A stretch of DNA of 64,000 nucleotides from NCBI RefSeq assembly GCF_004379255.2, contig NC_056052.1:7991708-8055707 (forward strand). Direction: 5' to 3'. Source of the DNA: Salvia splendens (Eukaryota; Streptophyta; Magnoliopsida; Lamiales; Lamiaceae). Position 1 is the first letter of the stretch, and the number at the start of each line of letters is the position of its first letter. Below are positions 42,640 through 53,209 of this stretch, piece by piece. The position numbers and the translations under genes were made by a program. The notes beneath the pieces were generated by a model. It did not search any database, had not been told where the DNA came from, and was given only the letters and a program-made list of their open reading frames with translations.

Positions 42640-45600
42640 TTGATTGTGGGGCAACAGATACCATAACTTATGATGCTTCAGATCTTAAAGGGATTCATAA
42701 GCCTCATAAATCTCATATTCAGACAGCTAGTGGGGAGTTTACAAAAGTGGAAGGTGCAGGAACTGTGAAAATATCACCTAATCTTCAATTATCTAACTGC
42801 TTCTACATTCCTTCGATGTCTCACAAATTGTTGTCTATTAGTCATGTCACAAAGGAATTAAACTGCACCTTACTGATGCAACCACACTTTTGTCTACTGC
42901 AGGATATCCGAACCGGGGAAATAATTGGACGTGGCACTGAACGTGATGGATTGTACTATGTAGATGAGATAGCTCAAAATGGGCCGACATGCTAACTCAC
43001 GGGTCCGCCGATAGGAAAGCTTGGCTTTGGCATCGGCGCTTGGGACATCCGTCTACCGGTTACTTAAAACTATTATTTCCAGATTTCGTTTCTAAACATG
43101 ATGCGTATTGTGAAACCTGATTTTTGGCCATAAGCCACCAAACCTCTTATCCTTTAAATAATAATCGTGTTGATTTTCTGTTTTCCTTAATTCACTCTGA
43201 TGTTTGGGGGCCCGCACCTTTTACTGGGGGACAGGGTCTTAGATACTACTTAGTTTTTGTAGATGATTGCACCCGCATGACTTGGGTATACTTTATGAAG
43301 CAAAAATCTGAAGTTTATACACATTTTTCACATTTTTTTAACCTTATCAAAACCCAATACCAGCACTCTATAAAAATCCTGAGATCAGATAATGGGAGGG
43401 AATTCGTTAATTTGCCATGAAACAGTTTTTTCAAGAAAATGACCTAATTCATCAAACTAGTTGTGCCTATACACCCGAACAAAATGGTGTAGCCGAAAGA
43501 AAAAACCGTTCCCTCCTTGTAATGACCCGCTCTATGCTCATTGAATCAAAAGCTCCAAACCACTTCTGGCCCGAAGCTATTGCTACATCAGCCTATCTTC
43601 TCAACAGGTTACCCACAAGTATCCTCAAACATCAAACACCGCTCCAAGCCCTATCCTCCTTCACTAAAATTCCACCACCTTTAACTCTTGAACCGCGAGT
43701 TTTTGGGTGCTCTGTTTTTGTTCATACCCCAAAACATGAACGGACCAAACTCTCTCCTTGTGCAATTAAGTGTGTCTTCGTGGGATATGGGGTAAACCAA
43801 AAAGGGTATAGGTGCCTTGATCCTAAAACCAATCGGATGTTTGTCACAATGAATTGCAATTTCCTGGAAACCGAATACTTCTATACCCACCTTAGCAGTC
43901 AGGGGGAGAATAATAGTAGTTAGGACCCGCTAAGCTGGATATCAGCGCCAATGCCAACGCCAAGTCTTCCTGAAGTGGGCCTAACAGAGGCGGCAGTAAA
44001 CGACCCCGCCGAGCAAGTCTCTGAAGTAAGACAGTCCGTTACTGAAGGTGACGCTCAGCCAACTACTTCCCTGTTGAGGTTATCCAATGTAAGTATCGAT
44101 AACTCTGCTCCTCGAGATTCCTTTACTACTGTTGATGTAAGTGTAGAGAAAGAAGCAGCAGGCCCTGATATGGAAAACCCTGTTGAAGAAATTATTGAGG
44201 AAGAAGGAGTCAAAGGTATTGACCCCGACACGGGGGGGTACATTCTTCCACACAGGGCGAACAGGGGAGTCCTTCCAAAAAGATATACACCTGAGAGGAC
44301 CAACAGGAAAGCTCGCTACTCCATTGCTTGCTTAGTTACGAGTCATCTGTCAGAAATGGCTCAAGCATTTGAGAAGGCACTATATGAAGAGGAAGAGGTC
44401 CCACTGTCATGGGAAGAGGCTATGCAGTATAAGCACTGGAGTGAGGCAATGCAAAAAGAAATTGATGCACTGATCTGAAATAACACTTGGGAAACGCGTA
44501 TCATACCTAAAGAGAAGCGGCCTGTAGGGTGTCGATGGGTCTTCACTATCAAGAGGAGATCAGATGGTTCAATTGAGAGATACAAGGCACGACTAGTCGC
44601 GAAGGGCTATACTCAGACATATGGGGTAGATTATTCTGAAACTTTCTTCCCAGTAGCCAAGATTAACACAATTCGAGTCTTATTGTCGGTAGCGGCAAAT
44701 AAAGATTGGCCACTGCACCAATTCGATGTGACGAATGCCTTTCTTCATGGTGAACTGAAGAAGAAAGAAGAGGTGTACATGGAGCCTCCACCAGGATTTG
44801 TAGTAGACTTCAAGGTAGGAGAAGGATGTAGGCTAAGGAAGACTCTATATGGTTTGAAACAATCTCCAGGAGTGTGGTTTGGGAAGTTCGCCGGGGCGAT
44901 GATTAGTTATGGATATAAACAGAGCAACTCTGATCATACTCTCTTTCTGAAAAGGAGAGGAGACAAAATTACTTGCTTAATCATATACGTCGACGACATG
45001 ATTATCACAGGTGACGACTTGGAAGAGATTGAACACTTGAAGAGGAATTTGTTTCAGGAGTTTGAAATGAAGGACTTAGGGGATCTCAAGTTTTTTCTTG
45101 GGATCGAAGTGTTAAGATCACCTGAAGGAATCTTTTTGAGACAAAGGAAATACATTCTGGACATCCTTGCAGAAACGGGTCTCCTAGAGTGTAAACCGGC
45201 AAATACGCATATAGTAGTTAATCATGGATTGCAGATTAATGAAAAGCCGAGCTAACCGATCGAAGTCGATATCAGCGACTAGTTGTAAAGCTCATCTACC
45301 TATCGCACACAAGGCCAGACATTGCCTACGCAGTAGGGGTCGTGAGTCAGTTCATGCATAAACCACAGACAGATCATATGGAGGCAGCGCTTAGAATTTG
45401 TCAATATCTGAAGGGAACAACAGGACATGGAGTGTTGTTATATAAAAGTGGGAATCTTGAGATTCATGGATACACGGATGCTAATTGGGCTAGAAATCCA
45501 AATGATAGAAGGTCCACCGCGGGGTATTTTACCTTTGTTGGAGGTAACTTGGTAACTTGGAGAAGCAAGAAATAGAAAGTGGTGTCACTATCTAGTGCTG

Positions 45601-45953
45601 AAGCAGAGTTTCGGGGTATCAAAAGTGGACTAACTGAGATAATGTGGTTAAGAAGATTGATGAAGGAACTTGGTCTCTCCCCAAGTAAGAAGTGCCGACT
45701 ATACTGTGATAACAAGGCTGCCATAAGTATTTCGGAAAATCCGGTTCAACACGATCAAACCAAACATGTTGAGGTGGATAGACACTTTATCAAGGAAAAC
45801 ATTGAGAGGGGAATTGTTGAGTTACCATTTGTTCGCTCAGAAGATCAGCTTGCCGACATATTGACAAAGGCAGTCAGTGCAAGGGTCTTTGAAGATGCCC
45901 TTTGCAAATTGAGTATTGCAGACCCCACCACTCAACTTGAGGGGGAGTGTTAG
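42640..45953 (+). pseudogene. Copia-2 pol: integrase, reverse transcriptase, RNase H
   Basis: Pre-integrase region LSNCFYIPSMSHKLLSISHV and RRLGHPSTGYLK. Integrase HSDVWGPAPF, RSDNGREF and PEQNGVAERKNR, with the D,D,E positions present. RT carries [23 protein letters not shown] and an intact YVDD (44986-44997). RNase H carries GYTDANWAR, STAGYF, SSAEAEFRGI, YCDNKAA and HVEVDRHF, ending LEGEC at 45953. Lesions include shifts near 43000 and 43400, a stop at 43921-43923, TGA at 44476-44478, a stop near 45253 and TAG at 45573-45575. It is better preserved than copia-1. Confidence 0.92.
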
Positions 45954-46133
45954 AAAAGGAAAGATTGCAATTAGAATCAATTACTCCAATTAGGTGATTG
46001 ACAGAATATTGTAATTAAGGACCTTACCATGTATAATGTCTCCTACACCCTATTTAAAGGGTCTCCTATACAATGGAATAATCATCTGATTCTAAACAAC
46101 TATTCTCAACTATGTTTTCTACTATGTTTAACA
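45948..46133 (+). repeat. 3' LTR of copia-2 (186 bp)
   Basis: TGTTAGAAAAGG to CTATGTTTAACA, directly after GAGGGGGAG. Confidence 0.9.
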
Positions 46134-46466
46134 TGGACGATGTCCTATCGTCCGCGCTTCCTCCGCGGACTATCTGTCGGGCGAGGACGACGCATCGTCC
46201 ATCGTCCGCGCACCCACAGTGGCGGACGATGGCGCGCCCAAGGCATCGGGCGGCCTATCGTCCGCCCCACTGTGGGTGCCCTAAGTAAAGGAAGAATAAA
46301 GTAGGAAATAAAAAAGGTAGAGGGATGAAGAGAGAATAAAAGAAGAGAAAGTAAAATAAGTGAGAAGAAATGTTTCGACTAAGAGAAAGTAAAGTAAGTG
46401 AGAAGAAATGTTTTGACTTATACTAAAAAGGGAAATGACTTCACTACTATGTAACGTACCAAAATA

Positions 46467-46726
46467 CTCCCTCCGTTCGCCATCAAATGTCCCATTTTTC
46501 CTTTTTCGGCCGTCCGCCAATAAATATCTCTTTTCACTTTTACCATATTTGGTAAGTGGACCATACATTCCACTAACTCATTCCACTCATATTTTATTAT
46601 ACAACCAATATATAAATGTAGGCCCACATTTCATCAACTTTTCTACCCACTTTACTTCATAAGTCAAACAATTTCTTAAAACTTGTGCCGGTCAAATATG
46701 CGATATTTAATGGCGGACGGTGGAAG
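46467..46726. mobile_element. Stowaway-like MITE (260 bp)
   Basis: Left end CTCCCTCCGTTCGCCATCAA; right end TTTAATGGCGGACGGTGGAAG is its imperfect complement. TA lies at 46465-46466 and 46727-46728. Its flanks share the phrase AAATGACT..ACTACTATG on both sides (46430s and 46730s), suggesting insertion in an older MITE end or a local duplication. Confidence 0.82.
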
Positions 46727-46728
46727 TA

Positions 46729-47300
46729 ACAAAATGACTCTACTACTATGAAACATAGGGAGTAAATGTTTTGGCGTGGGGAGGGGCCTGGGAAGAGAGC
46801 GTACATTGTAGGAGTTGTGGTTTGGGACGTAAATAGGGGGAATGATGACGTGGTGGAATTCATGGCCTGGGAAGAGGGCGTACGTTGCAAATGCTCTTAT
46901 TGGCGTTATGTAACTGTTGCGTGTGTTATTTAACGACTTTAGGGCCGACTAAGATCCTCCATTGGGCTCAGCTCATGGTGCACGCACTCATGGTTACATC
47001 AATAGTAGTATTAGACAATTAATTGTAAGCACTTAAGTTATGCATATAAATATTTATCATTCCTCTAATATATACAATATGAATAGGTTAAAATACAAAC
47101 ACTCCATGTCTTATTGAGCGAACATGAAAGCATTGCACGTAATATAATAGTCACATTCTCAAAATAAGATGAATTCTCATTTGAATCGGCTTTTCTTTAA
47201 TAGAATCAACAATATGTTTCTACTACTACCTCATTTGAACCCTATATGCGAGTATTTTTTCTAAACAATCAAAGAAATAAAATGATCTAAAGAGAGGAAG
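46729..47300. other. Intergenic DNA with a Harbinger-type MITE end
   Basis: Positions 46785-46890 repeat GGCCTGGGAAGAG.GCGTAC and end GTTGCAAATGCTCTTA, which matches the right terminus of Harbinger-type MITEs (GAGCAT.. ends). The left terminus is not found. The rest is AT-rich with no gene. Confidence 0.45.
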
Positions 47301-48940
47301 AGAGAGAGATTTTTCCACTTCCCTTCCCTTCTCTTTCAGAGAAACGATGGTCAAAGAGAGTTTCAACCTCTGCGATCATCCTGAATAGGGTAGTCAAGAA
47401 AATCGCCCTCTTTTCCAATCAGACTAAGTAATTCCTTTTATTTCAGTTTCTGTAATTCATTTTCTACGCCTAATCATTTCCAGGACCGATTTTTTTTTTC
47501 ATGGCCATAATATTATGCAACATATCCCATTTAAATTATCTAGCAAAGGTTTTTGTTTCCAAGTTAAGAATTTGTTGCGCCAAGTTTTGCTCTGCATGCC
47601 TTTTTTGCTTTTTCATGGATTGCTTGTGGCAAAGATTATTCTTTTACAACACATTTTGCCTCTAGTCAATATGATTGTAAAAGGGTTTGCAGAATTCAAG
47701 AAATCAATACAATTGAGTATGCTGCATTTTAATTTTTCCAGCCGAAGCTGGCATCTCGGAGACAATTTAGCCAGGTTATGCCGTTGTTCGTGAAACGGGG
47801 GTACTTAGTCAAAAGGGGCTAAAATAAAGGGTTTAAATTGTTGCTTTAGATTGTTTTTATGAGCTAGTAGGGAGATTGCATAGTTGTATTGATTCTTGAT
47901 TTGAAGAGCTGAACAAATTTTCCATTCTTGATTTAAATAAATGAGATTTTGAACTAGTTCCAAGCTTGCATAGTTGTAGTGATTCTTGATTTGAAGAGCT
48001 GAACAAATTTGCCATCATTGTTTTGAGATTGTGTCATTCTGTATTGCTCGGGGGTGACTTATGCACTAAAAGAGCTTGCGATTTTGTGTATTTGTCTTAT
48101 CATAGAGTCCTGGCTGTTGGCTGAGGAAACTGCCTTGACCACCATTGCGGATGGTTCAGAAAGCAATGAGCGGTAGACGGACTGCTTGTGGAGCTCAGTT
48201 GCTTTGTTTCACATTTTTAGTCTTTGTATTGAGAATCCAGGGTTGCCCTTCCCTTAATCCGGAAGGTATGGGGTGGTTTCTCAGTGCTAATGTTGCTTTA
48301 AAACCCCGGCATTGGTGATTAGTTGTGATTCGATGATTTGTGGAGTTGACTTGATGAACCGAAGTTCAGGATATGCATTGCTTGCAAATCTCTCGCATTT
48401 AAGAGTTCTGTGAGTTTCAACTTAGTTTATACGGGTATACCATTAGAAGGTGAACGATAATTGTTGCAGTTTCTCACATTGGTTGAGTACTGATAACTGA
48501 TTTCAAGAAATTAAAGATATGCCATCTCGTTGATTCTAGAAAATCTATTCATTCGAGTTCATATTTGCGTAGGAATTAGAGAGTTTCTTTAAATACGTAA
48601 TTTTAGAATTTCTGCCTCTCTGGTATGGTCTTGAGGATTGCTTTATCAGATCGATGCTCATTTAAACTTTTTGTTGCTATCATTAGTAATCTGTCGAAGA
48701 ACCATCTCTCTGGTACCATTCCACGCGAGTTTGGACAGCTCACGACATTGGACTTGAGAAACAACAAGTTTAGTGGAACAGTTCCCCGTGAATTAGGACA
48801 GTTGCATTCCCTAAAACATTTGTATGTATATGCTTCAAACTCTAACGAGTTTCAGGTCGCTCCAACGACTATTTATCACCTAGACTGTATGTGTCTATTG
48901 TGCAGGCTTCTATGTAACAAAGGCTTTAAACGTCGTTAAC
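47300..48940 (+). pseudogene. Truncated LRR receptor-like kinase gene (MDIS/At5g45840 type)
   Basis: A CT-rich leader (47305-47340) precedes exon 1 at 48151-48265. This encodes MVQKAMSGRRTACGAQLLC, a hydrophobic signal segment FTFLVFVLRIQG and CPSLNPEG, ending at a GAAG/GTATGG splice donor. This matches the start of MALE DISCOVERER-type LRR receptor kinases (..LNDEG..). A second coding piece at 48680-48825 carries two LRRs (NLSKNHLSGTIPREFGQL, LDLRNNKFSGTVPRELGQL, HSLKHL) with a few residues missing between them. No transmembrane or kinase region follows, so the gene is broken or a partial duplicate. The intact gene would act as a plasma-membrane receptor. Confidence 0.7.
47876..48017. repeat. 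Direct repeat in the LRR gene leader
   Basis: A block of about 50 bp (TTGCATAGTTGTA.TGATTCT..AGCTGAACAAATTT) occurs at 47876-47933 and about 90 bp later at 47966-48015. Confidence 0.8.
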
Positions 48941-49085
48941 TTTTTACTTATGCGAAGCACAAACTATAATACAATGATGAAAATTTTTGTATCAATATGA
49001 AACACTGATAAAAAAAATTTTATCAACATGAAAAAATTATGAAACGTTTTGTACTTCACATAAGTGAAAAGGTAATGCCTTTTAA
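48930..49085. repeat. Imperfect inverted repeat (hairpin)
   Basis: The left arm CTTTTTACTTATGCGAAGCACAAA pairs with the right arm TTTGTACTTCACATAAGTGAAAAG, with further partial pairing inside (GAAAATTTTTGTATCAATATGAAAC against ATCAACATG..). Probably a decayed foldback MITE; CTTTAAAC/CTTTTAAAC flanks might be a duplication. Non-coding. Confidence 0.6.
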
Positions 49086-49239
49086 ACAAAAATAACGGAA
49101 TGTACTAGACTGAAATACGAATGGAACTTTTTGTAATCCCTCCGTCTCAAGTTACTTGAGTCATTTCTCTTTTTGGCTAAAAACAAAACATCTACTCCCA
49201 CCTACTTTATTCTTTCGTTACTTTACTCTTTCTTTTTTC

Positions 49240-50161
49240 CAATGTTTTAAAAACCGGATCGGCAAGCGAACCGGCGACGTTACTGGTTCACGGTTCAACC
49301 GGTCCAACCGGTCGAACCACCGGTCTAACCGTTTTACTGTTGCAAATATATATAAAAATTTATTAAATTTATTAAATGATTTACAATTAATAATATATCA
49401 CAAAACATTAAACCTTATAGATAATTAGTGATGTATAAATATAAATAATATTAAATTTTAGTAAATATATTCTGATATATATATTTAATATTAGTTAGTC
49501 TAGATAAAAAATTTAATATTTCATGTATTAAAATAGATAATGTTTATATTAATTTAAAAAATTTATTTCGTAAAATAATATATAATTAAATACTAATTAA
49601 GTACTTATTAATTAGTTTAGATAAAATTATTCATTAAAGTCAATAGCTAGGGTATATAAATTAAGTATGTAATATAAAAAATTTATTTATAGTAAATAAT
49701 GAATCTTATATGGTACTAATAATAATATAGGTGGTAAGTAGAGCATCATTAAAATATAAAGGATGATAATTATATATATTATAATTAACAATTATATTAA
49801 AGAATAATAAAATTAAAATGAATTATTAGTTTTTTGTAGATAAAATTAATGGTTAATGTATAAAAATATTTAATGTTCAAATTGTTCAATAAGCTCATGT
49901 GGTGGAGTGGTAGAGGCCTTCTTAACTAGAAGAGAGGTCATGAGTTCAACCTCTACCAACAACAAATTTAAAAAAATTTTGAAAAAAAAAATAGAAAATC
50001 GGTTTCCGGTTCACGGTCCAATCGGTCCGACCGGCCGGTTCCACCGGTTCACGGCGGTTCAATGCAGTGGTGGTTTAAAGGGGTGAACCGGACCGGACTA
50101 CCTACCGGTTCAAGGTCCGACCGGTCGAACCGGCTGGTCCGGCCCGGTTTTTAAAACATTG
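49240..50161. mobile_element. Non-autonomous hAT element (922 bp)
   Basis: Terminal inverted repeats CAATGTTTTAAAAACCGG and its exact complement. Perfect 8-bp duplication CTTTTTTC at 49232-49239 and 50162-50169. The subterminal arms are packed with ACCGGTTC, GGTCCGACCGG and CGGTTCACGG words, likely transposase sites. The middle is AT-rich and includes a tRNA-like segment. No transposase. Inserted in a Stowaway MITE. Confidence 0.9.
49893..49963 (+). other. tRNA-like segment with Pol III box resemblance
   Basis: GCTCATGTGGTGGAGTGGTA resembles a tRNA 5' half with an A box. A CTTC-TTAACTA-GAAG stem-loop follows, then GGTCATGAGTTCAACCTC resembles a B box. An A-rich stretch follows, as in plant SINEs. 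The acceptor stem is not convincing, so it is probably a tRNA-derived fossil or SINE head and not a working tRNA gene. Confidence 0.45.
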
Positions 50162-50245
50162 CTTTTTTCTCTTACTTAATTCTCTCTTCTACTTTACTCC
50201 CATGCCGAAAAGAAACGCCTCAAGTAACGTGGGACAGAGGGAGTA

Positions 50246-50899
50246 TGATAAAATGTAAACTTCAAACTTTTTGTACTAATATGAAAAAATGATAAAATAT
50301 TTTGTACGAGTTATATATTTACCCCGATAGAGGTAGTGAAATATACCAAGAAATATGAATTCCTTTGTCTGCACAATGCCTCTCTTAATTACCATCTTCT
50401 AGTTTAGGACAACCTGAAAATGAATACGACTCAACTACCTTAGGATGAAAGGAGTATTAAACAACATTTTGGTATTTAATATCAAAATATAGAAAACTTT
50501 TATTATAAATAGAGGGACTATATTTTTTATAAATTTTATAAAAAAAGTATGAAATTAAATTGAACTTCTATGTAGAAAGAGGTGTAGGTTGTGAGAGCGA
50601 GAAAAGACGGAGGTGTGTCTTTGCAGATTAAGGCATGGAAGTACTACGTCTGTCTCTCGTAAATAGAAACTATTTCTATATTGGTTGTCCCTTAAAAATA
50701 TGAAAATTTTAAATATTCTATTTTAGGATGTGGACCCCACAATTTGCTAACACTATTTTCATTATTGTCTTCCTCTCTCTTACTTTATTCATTTTTTTCG
50801 TCTCTATTATTTTACCAATTGTGCATTAAATTCGTGTCATTTCAAAGTTTCTATTTTTAAATACAAAGTTGGTATAAGTTTGAAATATAAAAAAATTAC
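50246..50899. other. Intergenic DNA with Stowaway relics
   Basis: About 50405-50455 (ACGACTCAACTACCTTAGGATG) and about 50646-50865 (CGTCTGTCTCTCGTAAATAG ... TTTCTATTTTTAAATAC) resemble decayed Stowaway ends and bodies. No gene. Confidence 0.4.
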
Positions 50900-52150
50900 T
50901 ACAACTTTATTCAACTTTTTTTGGGCTCGAACTATTACAACATGGGCCGAAATAGTGAAATAATGACCCCAAATCTTCATTTGATTATTTCGGGCCAAGA
51001 TTTTACTAAAGCCATTTTTAATTTAATTATTTGTGGACTCTTTCTATTATTTCTTGAACTTCATTTAATTAATCTTTAGATTAAGATTAATTATATAAAT
51101 TAAATTAATTGTTTTTTTTAAATTTCCTTGAATTAATTTAAGAAAGTAAGCTTGCATATTTTTTATTCAAATAAATTCTCGGATTTATTTAGTCAATTAA
51201 AATTTTGGATAATTAATTTCCATGAATTAAATTCTGATTTAATTAAAGCGAAAGGATTCACACTTAGAAAGAATGAAAGGATATGATGCATATCATAGAT
51301 GCATGCTATCCACTTTTATTATTTTTTGAAATCAAATAGATTATTATCTTTTGTTGGAGAATGTCTATTGCAGGAATTTAACTCCAAGAAGGTTAATATA
51401 ATTTTACGGAGTTTGGAAGCAGATGAGGTGAACTTTTCTATTCTACATACAAATGTGGATAGAATATGAAGTATTTTCGAGAAGATATTTATCCATGTAA
51501 TAATGTTGTCTTGCCAAAAATTATTTATTTTATGTATGATGCATATTTGTTTTGTAATATCGAATGTGCTATGAACGTTATTAATCGAATCTGGGTACTA
51601 GCATGCAAGGGGAGAGTCCCTACTCGAACTTGTTTACACGTGGACTATGTGTCATCGAAAGGATTGGCCGGTCCAGTGACCGTGGAAAGTGATCACTTTC
51701 CCTATACAAAATGTTCGGATAAGGCAAATTACAGAATGAACTTAGTCTGATCAGACAAACATTTATGTAAGAGAATTTAGTAAGCTCGAACATTTAAGAA
51801 AAACCCCTGAGTATTACTGTGACGATGGCTTGATAATATATTCAAATGTATAATTGTATCTTTTCACAATGTGTACATTGAGTACCTTTGTATTCAGCTC
51901 TTCATGTATTTCTAAATATGCAGGAGGAGCTGTGATGTGTGGAGGGTGTTGTTCTTAATGGGCTTACACTTGTGTTTATGAAGTACTCTCGGAGGTTCAT
52001 ATCTTCATACATGGAACTACATTCAGTTGTTTCCGTTGTGCTTTGAGCAAGTTAATTCATTATTTCTTGAAGGCTCTGATGCTTGACAAGTTGATTTGTA
52101 TTAACTCGTATCTTGAGTCTTTATGATCGAGCTATTCTATTCAAGTATCT
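50900..52150 (+). mobile_element. Third diverged LTR relic of the 8185-11018 family
   Basis: Shares ordered blocks with the other two copies: GGGCTCGAACTATT/GGGCC words, AATTAAATTCTGATTTAATTAAAG, then GGGGAGAGTCCCTACTCGAA, ATTGGCCGGTCCAGTGACCG, GTGATCACTTTCC, CATGTATTTCTAAATATGCA, TCTTCATACATGG and TTTCCGTTGTG. Ends are not defined. Non-coding. Confidence 0.55.
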
Positions 52151-52390
52151 CTTTTTGGACACGAGATTTAAGAAATTGATGTGTTAAAGTTTGAAGTGGA
52201 GAGAGTAAAGTAAGAGAGATAGGAAGAGAGAGTAAAGTATGACAGAAGATAAAGTTTTTGTCAAAAAAGTAAATGACTCAACTATCTTGAGAAAATTCAA
52301 AAAAAATACAACTCAACTACCTAAGGACGAAGGGAGCAAGATTGATCCATGTATCACTCCCCATTTTTATCCCTTTCATTCATTTCCATC
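52151..52390. other. Truncated Stowaway-like sequence
   Basis: GGAGAGAGTAAAGTAAGAGAG and AACTACCTAAGGACGAAGGGAG (ending about 52339) form the 3' half of a Stowaway-type MITE. The 5' half is not recognised. Confidence 0.45.
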
Positions 52391-53201
52391 CAATGGCGGA
52401 TCCAAGAATTAAAAATGGTGGGGTCGGACGAGAAAATTAATATAAGGAGTAATATTTATATATATAAAATAGTAATAAAAATACATTGCAAACGAAATAT
52501 CTCTATTTTATATTAAACGCGATAATTGACTTCTACGAGTATTCATGTTTTGAAGCTAACTTAAAGTTATTTCATTGGAAATAGCTATGAATATATCTTT
52601 TAGTCGTTGTTCGTGTTCAACATTAGTACTAGAAGAACAGATGAAAGCGCCAAATCTTTATAAAAGAAATGTATCCATTAATCTAAATGAAAAGTAATTA
52701 AAATCAATGATCAAAAGTAATTATTATATTTATTAAAACTAGATAAAAATTTTATTAGTTACTACTCCTACTAGTTTAAAATAAAAGTAAAATATAATAA
52801 AACAAGATTAGAAGATAATCAATAAACTACTAAAAAATAAAACTAAAAAGTAATAAACCATGATTAAAAGATGATCAATAAACTAGTAACCGAGAATTCT
52901 TATTTATAAATAAAGTTTAAACACTTATATAAAGATAAAATTGTTAAAAAGAAAAGTATTGATTGTATTTTTTTAATTAATAAAAAGCCCAAACCTAAGC
53001 CAAATACATAAAAAGAAGGGAAAAGCTGCGCTGCTTGAGGTCATCGGAAAAGCTGCGCTGCTTGAGGTCTGAGGATGAATCGTGGGGCGGAGTTCCGGAT
53101 GCCGTGGGGTCGGGGGCTGTTGGGAGGAGTCTTTAGGCTATTCTCCGGGGATGGCGGTGGGGTCGGCCGACCCCGCGCGACCCCACCTGCATCCGCCGCT
53201 G
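52391..53201. mobile_element. Non-autonomous hAT element (811 bp)
   Basis: Left end CAATGGCGGATCCAAG; right end CTGCATCCGCCGCTG is its complement with few changes. Perfect 8-bp duplication TTTCCATC at 52383-52390 and 53202-53209. The body is AT-rich and the right 200 bp strongly GC-rich. A short direct repeat GGAAAAGCTGCGCTGCTTGA occurs near 53021 and 53047. No transposase. Confidence 0.9.
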
Positions 53202-53209
53202 TTTCCATC

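Larger units (their letters stand above)
40824..46133 (+). mobile_element. Copia-2, full-length degenerate LTR retrotransposon
   Basis: LTRs of 186 bp lie at 40824-41009 and 45948-46133. The primer-binding site TGGTACCAGAGC (41010-41021) is complementary to initiator Met tRNA with one change. The polypurine tract TTGAGGGGGAG adjoins the 3' LTR. Flanking 5-mers CGGAC (40819-40823) and TGGAC (46134-46138) are a duplication with one mismatch. I count four differences between the LTRs, making it slightly younger than copia-1. The protein sequence is close to copia-1 throughout, so both belong to one family, but the LTR bodies have diverged. Confidence 0.92.
40770..46290. mobile_element. GC-rich palindromic repeat interrupted by copia-2
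   Basis: Left part (40770-40823) and right part (46134-46290) share words: CCCACAGTGGGCGAACGATGG on the left; CCCACAGTGGCGGACGATGG and CCCCACTGTGGGTGCCC on the right; ATCGTCCGCG on both. The right end, GTGGGTGCCCTAA, resembles a Harbinger-type terminus. A left terminus is not identified. I infer a GC-rich MITE of about 200 bp that was hit by copia-2. Confidence 0.45.
49136..50243. mobile_element. Stowaway-like MITE split by a hAT element
   Basis: Left end ATCCCTCCGTCTCAAGTTAC; right end GTAACGTGGGACAGAGGGAG is its complement. TA lies at 49134-49135 and 50244-50245. Without the hAT insertion the element is about 180 bp. Confidence 0.85.

Noticed and set aside
46281..46460. Purine-rich AAGTGAGAAGAAATG repeats as a gene leader
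   Set aside because: The doubled words match the body of Stowaway-type elements and no coding frame follows.
49893..49963. Functional tRNA gene
   Set aside because: The acceptor stem does not pair convincingly and the anticodon stem is only four pairs; listed as a tRNA-like fossil.
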